A DNA stretch of 64,000 nt, taken from NCBI RefSeq assembly GCF_000384335.2, contig NZ_KQ031382.1, positions 3,917,545 to 3,981,544 on the forward strand, given 5' to 3'. The notes under the pieces are model-generated. The model searched no databases. It saw only the letters and a list, made by a program, of their open reading frames with translations, and was not told the origin of the DNA. This DNA is from Hyphomicrobium sp. 99. GTDB lineage: Bacteria; Pseudomonadota; Alphaproteobacteria; Rhizobiales; Hyphomicrobiaceae. Positions 1-8,147 of the stretch are shown here, piece after piece. Every line of letters starts with the position of its first letter. Position 1 is the first letter of the stretch. The translations under genes and the position numbers were made by a program.

Positions 1-305
1 AACCCTTCGGCGCGCTCGATGCCCAACGGCGCGAAGCCCTGCAGATCGAATTGCGCCGCATCCATCGCCAAGATGCCAAGACCATCATCTTCGTCACCCA
101 CGACGTCGACGAAGCGGTCTTTCTCGCCGATCGCATCATCGTTTTCTCGAAGCGGCCCGCGCGGATGCTCGAAGACGTCGACATCTCGGCGGAGCTGGGG
201 CCGGATCGCACGCTCGAACTCCGCGACAGCGAAAAGTTTTTCAAACTTCGAACGCGCATCTTGAAGTTCGTACGCGCGGCGACTGGGGAAGAAGAAAAAG
301 TATAG
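1..305 (+). CDS. ABC transporter ATP-binding protein, C-terminal part (NitT/TauT type)
   Basis: The 5' end lies outside the window; the frame is open from base 3. Visible are the D-loop (FGALDAQRREAL) and, 26 residues further on, the switch histidine in FVTHDVDEA, followed by a C-terminal tail typical of the nitrate/sulfonate/taurine importer ATPases (SsuB/TauB/NrtD-like). The protein would energise uptake of a small organic solute at the inner membrane. It ends 18 nt before a run of catabolic genes on the same strand, so it probably feeds that pathway with its substrate. The Walker motifs and the substrate-binding and permease subunits are upstream and unseen; the family is clear, the substrate is not. 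Confidence 0.85.
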   Translation, partial: PFGALDAQRREALQIELRRIHRQDAKTIIFVTHDVDEAVFLADRIIVFSKRPARMLEDVDISAELGPDRTLELRDSEKFFKLRTRILKFVRAATGEEEKV

Positions 306-323
306 GACCCCGAGGACGTAACA

Positions 324-1094
324 GTGATCAACCTTCAAAACAAATCGGTGCTCGTGACGGGCGCCAGCCGGGGCATCGGTTTTGCCATAGCGGAAGGCTT
401 TGCAATTGCAGGCGCCGATGTTGCAATTCTCGCCAACGACGACCTCGTCCACGATGCAGCTGCGCGTCTCACGGAAACATGCGGCCGGCCCATCAAATCC
501 TTCTTCACCGACATTACCGACAAGGCGGCGCTGCAAGCCGCGTTCGCCGAAATCACGACGCTTGATGTGTTGGTGAACAACGCGGGCCTCGAACTCATCA
601 CGCCGGTAACAGATCCGAGCGACGAAGTTGATGCCACCTTCGCCCGCATTATCGACATCAACGTGCGCGGCACCTGGAACGTCACGCGCGCGGCGTTGCC
701 CCTGCTGAAACCGGGTGCTCGTATCATCAATACGGCGTCGGTCTGGGCGAAAAGCGCCGTCGGCGAATTCGCTGCCTACATCGCCTCCAAACACGCTGTC
801 GTCGGGCTGACCCGCACATTCGCGCGCGAGCTTGGGCCACGCGGCATCAACGTCAACGCCGTGTGTCCCGGATGGGTGCGAACCGTCGCCTCGGTACGCT
901 CGGCGAAAGCGATGGCCGAACGCACTCATCGTAGCGAAGCCGATATTTTCGCCGATGTCGTCGCGGCCCAAGCACTGCCCGGCTTGATGGAGCCGCCCGA
1001 CGTCGCGGGGCTCTATCTATTTCTCGCGAGCGACCTTGCGAGCAACATCACCGGACAAGCGATCGGCGTCGACCGTGGGGAATTTCTAGGATGA
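324..1094 (+). CDS. Short-chain dehydrogenase/reductase (SDR)
   Basis: A 256-residue classical SDR, expected to be a soluble NAD(P)-dependent alcohol dehydrogenase or ketoreductase. It has the cofactor motif GASRGIG near residue 13, NNAG in the middle, and the catalytic Y-x-x-x-K as YIASK, followed by the usual PGWV segment. It starts at GTG 324 behind GAGG. The next gene begins inside its stop codon (ATGA overlap), so the two SDRs are translationally coupled. Together with the creatininase, DUF1989 and DDAH-like genes that follow, it probably oxidises a hydroxyl or keto group on a common catabolite. The substrate cannot be told from sequence. Confidence 0.85.
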   Translation: MINLQNKSVLVTGASRGIGFAIAEGFAIAGADVAILANDDLVHDAAARLTETCGRPIKSFFTDITDKAALQAAFAEITTLDVLVNNAGLELITPVTDPSDEVDATFARIIDINVRGTWNVTRAALPLLKPGARIINTASVWAKSAVGEFAAYIASKHAVVGLTRTFARELGPRGINVNAVCPGWVRTVASVRSAKAMAERTHRSEADIFADVVAAQALPGLMEPPDVAGLYLFLASDLASNITGQAIGVDRGEFLG

Positions 1095-1807
1095 GCACGC
1101 TGCAGGATAAGAAAATTATCGTCTCCGGCGCAGCGAGCGGCATAGGTCTCGCCATCGCCGATCTCTTCGAAGCGAAGGGCGCGCGCGTCGCGCGGTTCGA
1201 TCTCAAACCGATTTCCGCTGGCACTGGCCCGTCGTTCGCACTCGACATCACGGACGAAGCGCAAGTCGTGGATGCGGTTAAAGCCGCGGACGAAGCCCTC
1301 GGCGGCGTCGACGTCATGCTCAATACCGCTGCGATCTTTCTAATGGCGCCGCTTCTCGACACGCCCGTCGCCGACGCGCGCAAAGTTCTCGACGTCAATC
1401 TAATCGGCACATTCCTGATGGTCCGCGAGTCCGTGCGCGCCATGAAGAAGCGACGCAACGGCGGCAGGATCATCCTGTTTAGTTCTGAACTCGCTCAGCT
1501 TGGTCGCGAAGAACATGCAGCCTATTGCGCGTCGAAAGCGGGCATCAGCGCCATGGTGCGCTGTTGGGCGAAGGAATTCGGGCCGGATATTCTCGTCAAT
1601 GCGGTCGCTCCCGGACCGACGGACACGCCGCTTCTCGACTTCGAAAACATGCCGCCCGACTGGAAAGCGCTCGAAACTGCCAATCCGTTGCGCCGCATCG
1701 GAAGGCCCGAAGAGATCGCTGAAGCGGCGCTGTTTCTCGCTGGCCCCGGCTCGAGCTTCATGACGGGACAGGTACTCGGCGTCAACGGCGGCGCTTCGAT
1801 GGTTTGA
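1091..1807 (+). CDS. Short-chain dehydrogenase/reductase (SDR)
   Basis: The second SDR of the operon, 238 residues, overlapping the first by 4 nt. It carries the nucleotide-binding motif GAASGIG and the active-site YCASK, with a serine-rich strand (FSSELAQ) before it. The usual NNAG motif reads NTAA, a noticeable deviation in the segment that positions the central beta strand. A C-terminal GQVLGVNGG segment is typical of the family. Two different SDRs side by side suggest two successive oxidation steps or a heteromeric pair. Only family level can be assigned. Confidence 0.85.
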   Translation: MSTLQDKKIIVSGAASGIGLAIADLFEAKGARVARFDLKPISAGTGPSFALDITDEAQVVDAVKAADEALGGVDVMLNTAAIFLMAPLLDTPVADARKVLDVNLIGTFLMVRESVRAMKKRRNGGRIILFSSELAQLGREEHAAYCASKAGISAMVRCWAKEFGPDILVNAVAPGPTDTPLLDFENMPPDWKALETANPLRRIGRPEEIAEAALFLAGPGSSFMTGQVLGVNGGASMV

Positions 1808-1819
1808 AAGAAGGAAGAC

Positions 1820-2608
1820 ATGACCGACCGACTTTTTATGAACGAGATGAGCTGGACCACCTATCAAAAGCGAATTGAAGGTGGCGCTCTCATTCTTTTG
1901 CCGGTGGGAGCAACCGAGCAGCACGGACCGCACTTGCCGATGGGAACAGACGTGATGCTGGCAACGGCCGTCGCGGTCGACGTTGCCAAGCAGCTCGACG
2001 CGATCGTCGCCCCCGCTGTCGCCTTCGGGTACAAATCGCAGCCAAAAATGGGCGCTGGAAATCATTTCTGCGGCACCACCAGCCTCGATGCCGATACGCT
2101 CGCGCATCTGCTCCGCGACGTTATCAAGGAATTTGCGCGTCACGGCGCCCGTCGGCTCGTCCTCATTAACGGCCACTACGAGAACATGATGTTCACCATC
2201 GAGGGCATTGACCTGGCGATGCGGGAACTCTCCTACATGGGCATACGCGACATGGAGATTCTGCGGCTGGAATACTGGGACTTCACGCGAACGGAAACGA
2301 TCGAAAAGATTTTTCCTGAAGGCTTCCCCGGATTCGCTCTCGAGCATGCGGCCGTGATGGAAACGTCTCTCATGCTCTACCACCACCCTGATCTCGTCGA
2401 CATGACGGCGTTGCCCACGGACAAGCCCGCGGAATTCCCGCCGTACGATGTCTATCCGACGCGAACCGGATGGGTGCCGTGCTCCGGCGTGCTCTCACCT
2501 GCCCATGGCTGTGACGGGGAGAAGGGCAAGCTCCTTGCAGCCGATTACGCGATCGGCGTCACCGAGGCGATCCGCAAAGAATTTCCAAGCATAAAGGTGA
2601 AGGCATGA
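1820..2608 (+). CDS. Creatininase-family amidohydrolase
   Basis: A 262-residue member of the creatinine amidohydrolase fold, metal-dependent enzymes that open cyclic amides or hydrolyse related C-N bonds. The metal-site signature is intact: E33, H35 and D44 in the ATEQHGPHLPMGTD stretch, and NGH (117-119) followed by E121 in LINGHYEN. It starts at ATG 1820 with AGGAAG just upstream, 12 nt after the second SDR, and overlaps the next gene by 4 nt. The family also includes Fapy deformylases and MftE-like enzymes, so true creatininase activity is not proven. Its neighbours (DUF1989, DDAH-like) argue for a guanidino or cyclic ureido substrate. Confidence 0.85.
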   Translation: MTDRLFMNEMSWTTYQKRIEGGALILLPVGATEQHGPHLPMGTDVMLATAVAVDVAKQLDAIVAPAVAFGYKSQPKMGAGNHFCGTTSLDADTLAHLLRDVIKEFARHGARRLVLINGHYENMMFTIEGIDLAMRELSYMGIRDMEILRLEYWDFTRTETIEKIFPEGFPGFALEHAAVMETSLMLYHHPDLVDMTALPTDKPAEFPPYDVYPTRTGWVPCSGVLSPAHGCDGEKGKLLAADYAIGVTEAIRKEFPSIKVKA

Positions 2609-3198
2609 GCGGGCTTCAAGAACTTCCTGCGCGAAAGGGGCGCGCCGTCGCTCTCAAAGCCGGACAATCGATCCGCATCGTGAATACCCACGGTCATCAG
2701 GTTGTGGACACTTGGGCCTTCAACGCGCAAGACCTCGGCGAATTTCTCTCCATGGAACACATGCGCGCAGCGATCGATCGCGTCCGCCCGAAGCCCGGCG
2801 ATAAGCTGGTGACGAACAAGCGCCGGCCGATCCTCACGCTCGTTGAAGATACCTCGCCCGGCGTCCACGACACCTTCATCGCCGCGTGCGACATCTATCG
2901 CTATCAGGGACTGGGCTGCACGGAATACCACGAAAACTGCGCCGATAATCTCCGGTCCGGAATGGCAGGCATCGGCTTAACGCCGCCGGAAGTGCCTTCA
3001 CCGCTCAATCTCTGGATGAACATTCCGATCAAAGGCGATGGCAGCATCGGTTGGGAAGAACCGGTCTCGAAGCCCGGTGACTACGTTGTGCTCAAAGCCG
3101 AAATGGATTGCATCGTCGCCATGTCCGCATGCCCGCAGGACATCATCCGCATCAATGCCGGCGCGCCGACAGACGCGCATTACGAGGTGCTCGCATGA
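2605..3198 (+). CDS. DUF1989 (urea carboxylase-associated) family protein
   Basis: A 197-residue DUF1989 protein. Diagnostic segments are the N-terminal G-x-x-x-R-I-V-N motif, the central GxHDTFIAACD-like segment with a YHENCADN cysteine cluster, the PLNLWMN strand, and the late AEMDCIVAMSACPQD motif. Members studied elsewhere act as subunits of carboxyguanidine deiminase in guanidine degradation. Normally two paralogues occur beside urea carboxylase; here there is a single copy and no urea carboxylase in view. It is coupled at both ends (ATGA overlaps with the creatininase and the DDAH-like gene), so it is part of the same pathway. Deimination of a guanidino intermediate is a reasonable but unproven role. 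Confidence 0.85.
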   Translation: MSGLQELPARKGRAVALKAGQSIRIVNTHGHQVVDTWAFNAQDLGEFLSMEHMRAAIDRVRPKPGDKLVTNKRRPILTLVEDTSPGVHDTFIAACDIYRYQGLGCTEYHENCADNLRSGMAGIGLTPPEVPSPLNLWMNIPIKGDGSIGWEEPVSKPGDYVVLKAEMDCIVAMSACPQDIIRINAGAPTDAHYEVLA

Positions 3199-4085
3199 AT
3201 TCGATCGCAAAATCCGTCACCAGTTCCGTTCCTTGGGGATTGGATTCCGAAACCGGCGTCCTACGCCACGTTTTGCTCGGCAAACCGGACTTCTTCGAGT
3301 GGCGTCCAGTTAGCGCCGTCGCCCGGCACACGCTGTCGCTCGGTCTGAAATTCGACGCTCAACTCGCCATGTCGCAACATCGTGAGATGGTGGACGTCTA
3401 CGAGCGCGCGGGCGTGGAATGTCATTGGCTCGACGCGAGACCCGAGCTGAAGTACGGCGTCTTCGCACGCGACTCGAGCGTCATGACGCCCTTCGGCGCC
3501 GTCATCACCATGCCGCAGACGCGTTTTCGCCGTGGCGATTACGCGTTGACGTTCAAGTTCTACATGGAATCTGGAATTCCGATCTGGAACATGAGCACCG
3601 CCGGACATTTCGAAGGCGGCGACTTCATGGTGGTGAGGCCCGGATTCGTTTTATGTGGCTACGGCGGCGAACGCTCCGAAAAAGAAGGCGCGGAGCAAAT
3701 GTGCGAATGGTTTCGAGCCGAGGGATGGGAAGCCTACCCGGTTCCGTTCCCACCGCACTTCGTGCATCTCGATGTTTCAGTCGGATTCATCAACGATAAG
3801 CTCGTAGCCGTGGCGCCGGATGCGCATCAGCCCTGGTTCCTCGATCTTTTGAAATCGAAGGGCTACGAAATCCTGCCCGTCTCCTATTACGACTCGACGC
3901 AGCTTGGCACGAACATCGTTGCCCTCGGAAACGATCGCGTTCTTTCGACAGCAGCGAACAAGGATCTCAACGCGCGCATGCGAGCGCTCGGAATCGAAGT
4001 CTACGATCCGGATCTTTCCATGTTTACGCTCGGCGGCGGCGGACCGCATTGCCTTTGCCAGGCACTCAAGCGCGACCCATTATGA
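3195..4085 (+). CDS. DDAH/amidinotransferase-family hydrolase
   Basis: A 296-residue guanidino-modifying enzyme of the dimethylarginine dimethylaminohydrolase/amidinotransferase (pentein) superfamily. Such enzymes attack a guanidinium carbon with a cysteine, releasing an amine and a ureido product. Seen here are FARDSS (90-95), EGGD (140-143), the catalytic-type histidine in HLDVS (191-195) and a C-terminal GGGGPHC with the presumed nucleophile Cys286. I start it at ATG 3195, which overlaps the stop of the DUF1989 gene; an upstream in-frame start at 3108 would run deep into that gene. It is the last gene of the operon. Arginine deiminase or true DDAH activity cannot be distinguished. Confidence 0.85.
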   Translation: MNSIAKSVTSSVPWGLDSETGVLRHVLLGKPDFFEWRPVSAVARHTLSLGLKFDAQLAMSQHREMVDVYERAGVECHWLDARPELKYGVFARDSSVMTPFGAVITMPQTRFRRGDYALTFKFYMESGIPIWNMSTAGHFEGGDFMVVRPGFVLCGYGGERSEKEGAEQMCEWFRAEGWEAYPVPFPPHFVHLDVSVGFINDKLVAVAPDAHQPWFLDLLKSKGYEILPVSYYDSTQLGTNIVALGNDRVLSTAANKDLNARMRALGIEVYDPDLSMFTLGGGGPHCLCQALKRDPL

Positions 4086-4190
4086 ACACAACGGCCGAAC
4101 GCCCAGCTTAACTCCCGTTTGCGGCCGAAACCCTTGTTATTGGAAACCGAGCGTTCCGGTCGGCGCCTTGCAAAGCGATCCGGGCGAGCA

Positions 4191-4964
4191 TCAAGCCGCT
4201 GCCGCCCGCTCCGCTTCAAGTTCTGTCGCCAAAACATCGCGTATCGAGCGAGCGTCGTGACCCGGCTTGAGATCCAAGACGATGTCGTCGACGCAACCAT
4301 GACGAACCATGTTGTTCAGAACGAAGAGGCGGGCGTCGATCGTTGACACCTCTCCGTCTTCATCGATCTCGAAAACATCAAACAATTTCCAGATCGTCTC
4401 GGCAAAGGACAAGGGACTTCGCTTTGCCTTGAACGCGATCGCAACAGAATTGAACTCCATGAAAATCACGGGCCGATCGCGAACAAGAGTTTCGGCAGCG
4501 CCAGCGAGAACATGCGCTTCATAACCTTCAATGTTCAACTTCAAGAGATCTAACGGCGAATCGAGTGTCGCCGACCAATCATCGATCGTCTCTATCGTGA
4601 CGCGCGTGGTTGGATCACGAAGTGCGGTTCCCGAAGGTGCGCCCACAGCACGCTCCACGACGGTTGTATTCGTCAGGGCATTCGCTGACATATTCCGGCG
4701 CAGGTACAGCGCGTTTTTGGGCGAAGCCTCAAAAGCATGAACGTGGCCATGAGGACATGCGAGCGCCAAGCTTGCCGTCGCAAGCCCGATCCCGGCACCG
4801 ATTTCTAAACATGTACTCGCCGGATGCAGATGCCGGGCTGCGAATTGCAGCAAGTGACGCTGACCGGCGCCTTGCGAGAATTCCCATAGGTTCTGGAAAA
4901 AGTAATCGCCCTCGTCGCCTTCAAAATCCAACATACGGCCGGCCAGGGCAACGCGCTGCTTCAT
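4191..4964 (-). CDS. FkbM family methyltransferase
   Basis: A 257-residue SAM-dependent methyltransferase. The SAM-binding glycine loop reads CLEIGAGIGLATA, followed by an acidic residue after the second strand (HVHAFEASP). The FkbM hallmarks are the LLKLNIEGYEAHVL segment and the late MEFNS. FkbM proteins usually O-methylate sugars, lipids or polyketides. It stands alone on the minus strand, convergent with the catabolic operon, so no pathway is suggested by context. The start at 4964 is the most upstream; ATG 4934 is an alternative. Confidence 0.8.
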   Translation of the reverse strand: MKQRVALAGRMLDFEGDEGDYFFQNLWEFSQGAGQRHLLQFAARHLHPASTCLEIGAGIGLATASLALACPHGHVHAFEASPKNALYLRRNMSANALTNTTVVERAVGAPSGTALRDPTTRVTIETIDDWSATLDSPLDLLKLNIEGYEAHVLAGAAETLVRDRPVIFMEFNSVAIAFKAKRSPLSFAETIWKLFDVFEIDEDGEVSTIDARLFVLNNMVRHGCVDDIVLDLKPGHDARSIRDVLATELEAERAAAA

Positions 4965-5273
4965 GGCAAAAAATCCGCGACAACAGGATGAAAATGAATT
5001 CCCGCATCACCGCAGTATGAACCTTCAACGGATTGATTGAATTAACATCGGCCAACAAAACCGAAATACTGCAGCAGTTCCGGGACTAATACCCGCGCTG
5101 GATATTTCGAAGCGGAGTCACATCAACGACTTGGGGAGATCCAACCCTTCGGTATTGCGCGAACCAAATGTCGAGGTATCATTCCGATTCAGTGCGCGTG
5201 TTTTTTGCCCGCCGATATTGCCAAGAATTTTTATTTTGATTTTCAAATTTCATATTTATTTCGGGAAAACCAC
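4965..5273. other. Intergenic region between divergent genes
   Basis: About 310 bases between the FkbM gene (minus) and the TPR gene (plus). The right half is visibly AT-richer than its surroundings, which would suit promoters for both genes, but I could not fix a convincing -35/-10 pair. No RNA gene or repeat was recognised. Confidence 0.5.
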
Positions 5274-5978
5274 ATGCGTTATATTGCAACGCTCATCCTA
5301 TTTTTTCTTGCCTGCAACCCAGTCCTTGCGGACGCAGCGCATGACTGCGATTCTGGGCCCACACCTGACACGCATATTACGGGCTGCTCGATCCTTATCG
5401 AATCTTCCCCGGACAATCCGCGCAATCTTGCCATCTATTATGGAAACCGTGCGCTCGCTTATTTCGCTAAGCACGATTTCGAGCACGCTTTGTCCGACTT
5501 CACCAGCGCGGCAAAGTTGATCCCGGATCCCTATTACTACGTCGGCCGAGGAATTGTGTACGCGGCCATGGGCGATTGCGACCGCGCGATAGACGATTAT
5601 GATGAAGCAGTTCGATTAGAACCCTATTATCCGAGGGTCTACAACAACCGCGGAAACTGCTTGCGGAAGAAGGGCGATCTCAATGCCGCCATATCCGATT
5701 ACACCCGCGAAATAAAAATCAACCCCAACGAGTCGGTTGTATATTTCAACCGCGGTGTAGCCTTGAAAATGCAAGGCAAGTTTGGAGATGCCATCGCTGA
5801 TTTCAGCAAGGCCGTTACTCTCAATCCGAAATACGCGATAGCGTACTTCGTTCGCGCCGACACCTACATCGACGAAGGGGATCTAGACTCGGCAGATCGC
5901 GATTTTAAAACCGCTTCAATGCTCGACCCAAGCTTGGATCGCAAGAGTACGCACTTGGAGGTGCCACCCATCAACTGA
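5274..5978 (+). CDS. Secreted/periplasmic tetratricopeptide-repeat protein
   Basis: A 234-residue protein with a hydrophobic N-terminal signal sequence ending near VLADA, followed by four to five tandem 34-residue TPR units. Each shows the pattern of small and aromatic residues (for example YNNRGNCLRKKGDLNAAISD and VYFNRGVALKMQGKFGDAIA). TPR arrays bind partner proteins; the partner is unknown. The start is set at ATG 5274, directly before the signal peptide; the in-frame ATG at 5205 would put 23 non-signal-like residues in front. Local base composition is less GC-rich than in neighbouring genes, possibly a sign of acquisition. Confidence 0.8.
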   Translation: MRYIATLILFFLACNPVLADAAHDCDSGPTPDTHITGCSILIESSPDNPRNLAIYYGNRALAYFAKHDFEHALSDFTSAAKLIPDPYYYVGRGIVYAAMGDCDRAIDDYDEAVRLEPYYPRVYNNRGNCLRKKGDLNAAISDYTREIKINPNESVVYFNRGVALKMQGKFGDAIADFSKAVTLNPKYAIAYFVRADTYIDEGDLDSADRDFKTASMLDPSLDRKSTHLEVPPIN

Positions 5979-6254
5979 TGGGTGCTACCTGAAATTTGCC
6001 GACGGAAAAATTGCTCGCATCGACGAGCCACGCCACAAAAATATGAGATTGCGAACGCGTCTGAAGAAGCACACCCCTATGGGCTATCAGAGGCGACGTA
6101 CATTCTGGGAATCTACACGCTAGAAATTTTTGCGCCGTAGAAGCATCATTAAATAGATCTACTGCCGTTACTCTTGACGCCTGGCAGCCGTCGCCTCACC
6201 TGCACTGGGGTTGGCGGCCCCAAAATCAGTGAGGCCGCCCTCATAGTAACGACC

Positions 6255-6470
6255 TCAAGTGCGGTGGTCGCAGTGTATCCAGCCAAATAGTCGGTCACCG
6301 ATTCTTTGCGTCCGGTAGAAGGCTGCATTCGCGAGGTTCATCGTGCTATTATAAACGTCGCCGACACCCGACCGCGCCTTATCCCAACCGAGGCAATGCG
6401 CCTCCGATGCTGCAGGCGCGGAGATTGTCGCAAAACCGACGAGGACTGCAAATATGAGATTTTTAGACAT
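6255..6470 (-). CDS. Small secreted protein of unknown function
   Basis: A 71-residue protein with a clear signal peptide (MSKNLIFAVLVGFATISAPA, cleavage near ASEA). The mature part has two cysteines and an aromatic-rich tail (LFGWIHC). An excellent Shine-Dalgarno sequence, AAAGGAG, lies 8 nt before the ATG, which supports a real gene despite its size. I do not recognise the family. Confidence 0.65.
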   Translation of the reverse strand: MSKNLIFAVLVGFATISAPAASEAHCLGWDKARSGVGDVYNSTMNLANAAFYRTQRIGDRLFGWIHCDHRT

Positions 6471-6644
6471 GCATGAAGCTCCTTTAGCTACGCAGTAATT
6501 CAGCGAGACTAAGCCGCAGTTTGCAAACGACGAGCGCCGTCGCTTTTTTTGGTTAGTCGTGAATTAAGCCGGCGAACGAGCATAAAAATCTTGAAACCCC
6601 GGCTGCGCTCAAAACGTTGAGCATTGAAGCAGCGGAGTACATTC

Positions 6645-7232
6645 ATGATTCTGTATTACTCACCTGGAGCCTGCAGCCTCGCAGACCACATAGCGTTGGA
6701 AGAAGCCGGCAGGAAGTTCGCCCTGGCAAAGGTGGATTTGAAAACACATAAGCTCGAAGACGGGCGTTCCTACCTGGATATCAATCCCAAGGGTTACGTT
6801 CCGGCGCTTCAATTCGATGACGGTCAAGTTCTTACTGAAAACATCGCCATTCTCACTTTTATCGCCGACAATTACCCTGGGCTCATGGCTCCGGGGCAAT
6901 TCGGCCGTTACAGACTTCTCGAGAAGCTCGCGTTTATCTCAACTGAAATTCACAAGTCTTTCGCGCCCATTTTCAATCCGGCTGCAACCGAGGAAGAGAA
7001 AGCAACCGCCGCTGGAAAGGTTCGCAAAAGACTGGACGAGATCTCTACGCAACTGACGGGCCCATATCTCTTCGGCGAGCATGCCACTGTCGCTGATTTC
7101 TATCTCTTCGTGATGCTGCTTTGGGCTGAGAAGAATAAAATCGAAATCCCGAAGTCGCTGAAGACTCTTGCCGAGCATATCCGAGCGCGCCCCACGGTGG
7201 AAATCGCACTCAGGCAGGAAGGCCTCGCGTGA
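6645..7232 (+). CDS. Glutathione S-transferase family protein
   Basis: A 195-residue cytosolic GST. The N-terminal thioredoxin-like domain begins MILYYSPGACSLADHIAL, the beta-class pattern with Ser/Cys near the glutathione thiol. It has the cis-proline loop (GYVPAL) and the LTENIAIL segment that binds the gamma-glutamyl moiety. The all-helical C-terminal domain contains the N-capping motif TVADFYLF. It starts at ATG 6645 with GGAG 7 nt upstream; an upstream in-frame start lacks a site. It is a single gene, probably for detoxification of electrophiles or peroxides. Confidence 0.88.
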   Translation: MILYYSPGACSLADHIALEEAGRKFALAKVDLKTHKLEDGRSYLDINPKGYVPALQFDDGQVLTENIAILTFIADNYPGLMAPGQFGRYRLLEKLAFISTEIHKSFAPIFNPAATEEEKATAAGKVRKRLDEISTQLTGPYLFGEHATVADFYLFVMLLWAEKNKIEIPKSLKTLAEHIRARPTVEIALRQEGLA

Positions 7233-7427
7233 CTGGGCACCGAACACCTTTTCCATTTTAGGCAATTTAGATGCGCCCCGCCCGCCAACAGAACTCATAC
7301 CTGATAGAACGTGCTGGACGCATAAACGGGCGCCCTACCGAACTTTATCAGCACCTGCCGCAACTCAAGACGGCCTGCCGAGTAGTTCAGTCGTTCAGCT
7401 TAAATCACATTAGAAAGGATTTTTGCG

Positions 7428-7667
7428 ATGGCTGGAAACTTCAAGAACGACCCAGCAAAGGCCTCCGAGGCCGGTAAAAAAGGCGGTCAGCACTCGCACG
7501 GAAGTCATCAGCAGGACCAAAGCCACATGAGCAGTGGTCAGCAAGGCGGCAGCAGCGGCTCCTCTGGCCAGCACGGTGGCACTCCTGAGCGGCACAGTGA
7601 AGCCGGAAAACACAGCGAAACCGGGAAGCACAATGAACCCGGAAAACCAGGCCACAAAGGCCGCTAA
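7428..7667 (+). CDS. KGG-motif stress-type small hydrophilic protein
   Basis: A 79-residue, very hydrophilic, Gly/Ser/His/Gln-rich protein. It opens with the KGG motif (DPAKASEAGKKGGQ) known from bacterial general-stress proteins and fungal con-10. The rest is low complexity with short imperfect repeats (SEAGKHSETGKHNEPGK) and is probably disordered. AGAAAGGA lies about 11 nt upstream of the start, and a strong terminator follows 20 nt after the stop, so it is a monocistronic unit, likely stress-induced. The exact role is unknown. Confidence 0.8.
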   Translation: MAGNFKNDPAKASEAGKKGGQHSHGSHQQDQSHMSSGQQGGSSGSSGQHGGTPERHSEAGKHSETGKHNEPGKPGHKGR

Positions 7668-7687
7668 GAATATTTTTCTTTTCCATT

Positions 7688-7715
7688 GGGATGGCCTCGG
7701 CCATCCCTTTTTTTT
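7688..7715 (+). terminator. Rho-independent terminator of the KGG gene
   Basis: A perfect GGGATGGCC / GGCCATCCC stem with a two-base loop, followed by eight T residues, 20 nt after the stop codon of the KGG-protein gene. Confidence 0.93.
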
Positions 7716-7820
7716 AATCGCACCGGAAAAGATCCGGACGCGAGGCTCGACCGAAATTCAAGAGCGGGGAACTGGTAACCGGCTAATCCTTCCCGCGATG
7801 GAAGGTGCTTTCAACCCGCT

Positions 7821-8012
7821 CTACCGAGCGGGTAATGATACCGCCCCGCATGGTCTTGTCAGTCTTTCTTTCCGTCGAGATAGCATTTGGCCTGATGGCT
7901 GAAAAAGCGGAAGCTCGTCCAGTTCATCATCTTCGTCATCGATGACATCGTAGCGTTCGACCCGTCGATGATTTGCGAGCCATTGTAAAATTTCCTGGCG
8001 GCGAAGGGTCCC
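7821..8012 (-). pseudogene. Fragment of a HAD-domain protein
   Basis: On the minus strand, about 60 codons resemble the C-terminal half of the small HAD domain found with RNA-repair proteins and in stand-alone bacterial proteins. The segments RRQEILQWLANHRRVERY and DVIDDEDDELDELPLF match the pattern R-x-x-E-I-x-x-W-L-x-x-H-x-x-V-x-x-Y...DDDxD. The catalytic N-terminal DxDG half is absent. The frame stays open to the right only as the antisense of the carbamoylase gene. I read it as a truncated remnant. The rest of the gap 7716-8147 holds an inverted repeat (ACCCGCTC/GAGCGGGT, about 7815-7834) and nothing else recognised. Confidence 0.45.
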
Positions 8013-8147
8013 CGGCGCGCCGGGACGACCTAAACAGGTTTGGCGATCGCTCAAGACTCCCACTCGCAAGAATGCCGAAGGGAGTTTTTTCTCAATTGCA
8101 ATCAGTTGATTTGCAGTTAGTGTGCGCTGCCAAATCTCTGGAATGCC

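Noticed and set aside
1400..2386. A 328-codon minus-strand frame across the SDR and creatininase genes
   Set aside because: Antisense shadow of two strongly supported genes; no motif and an Arg/His-rich composition typical of shadows in GC-rich DNA.
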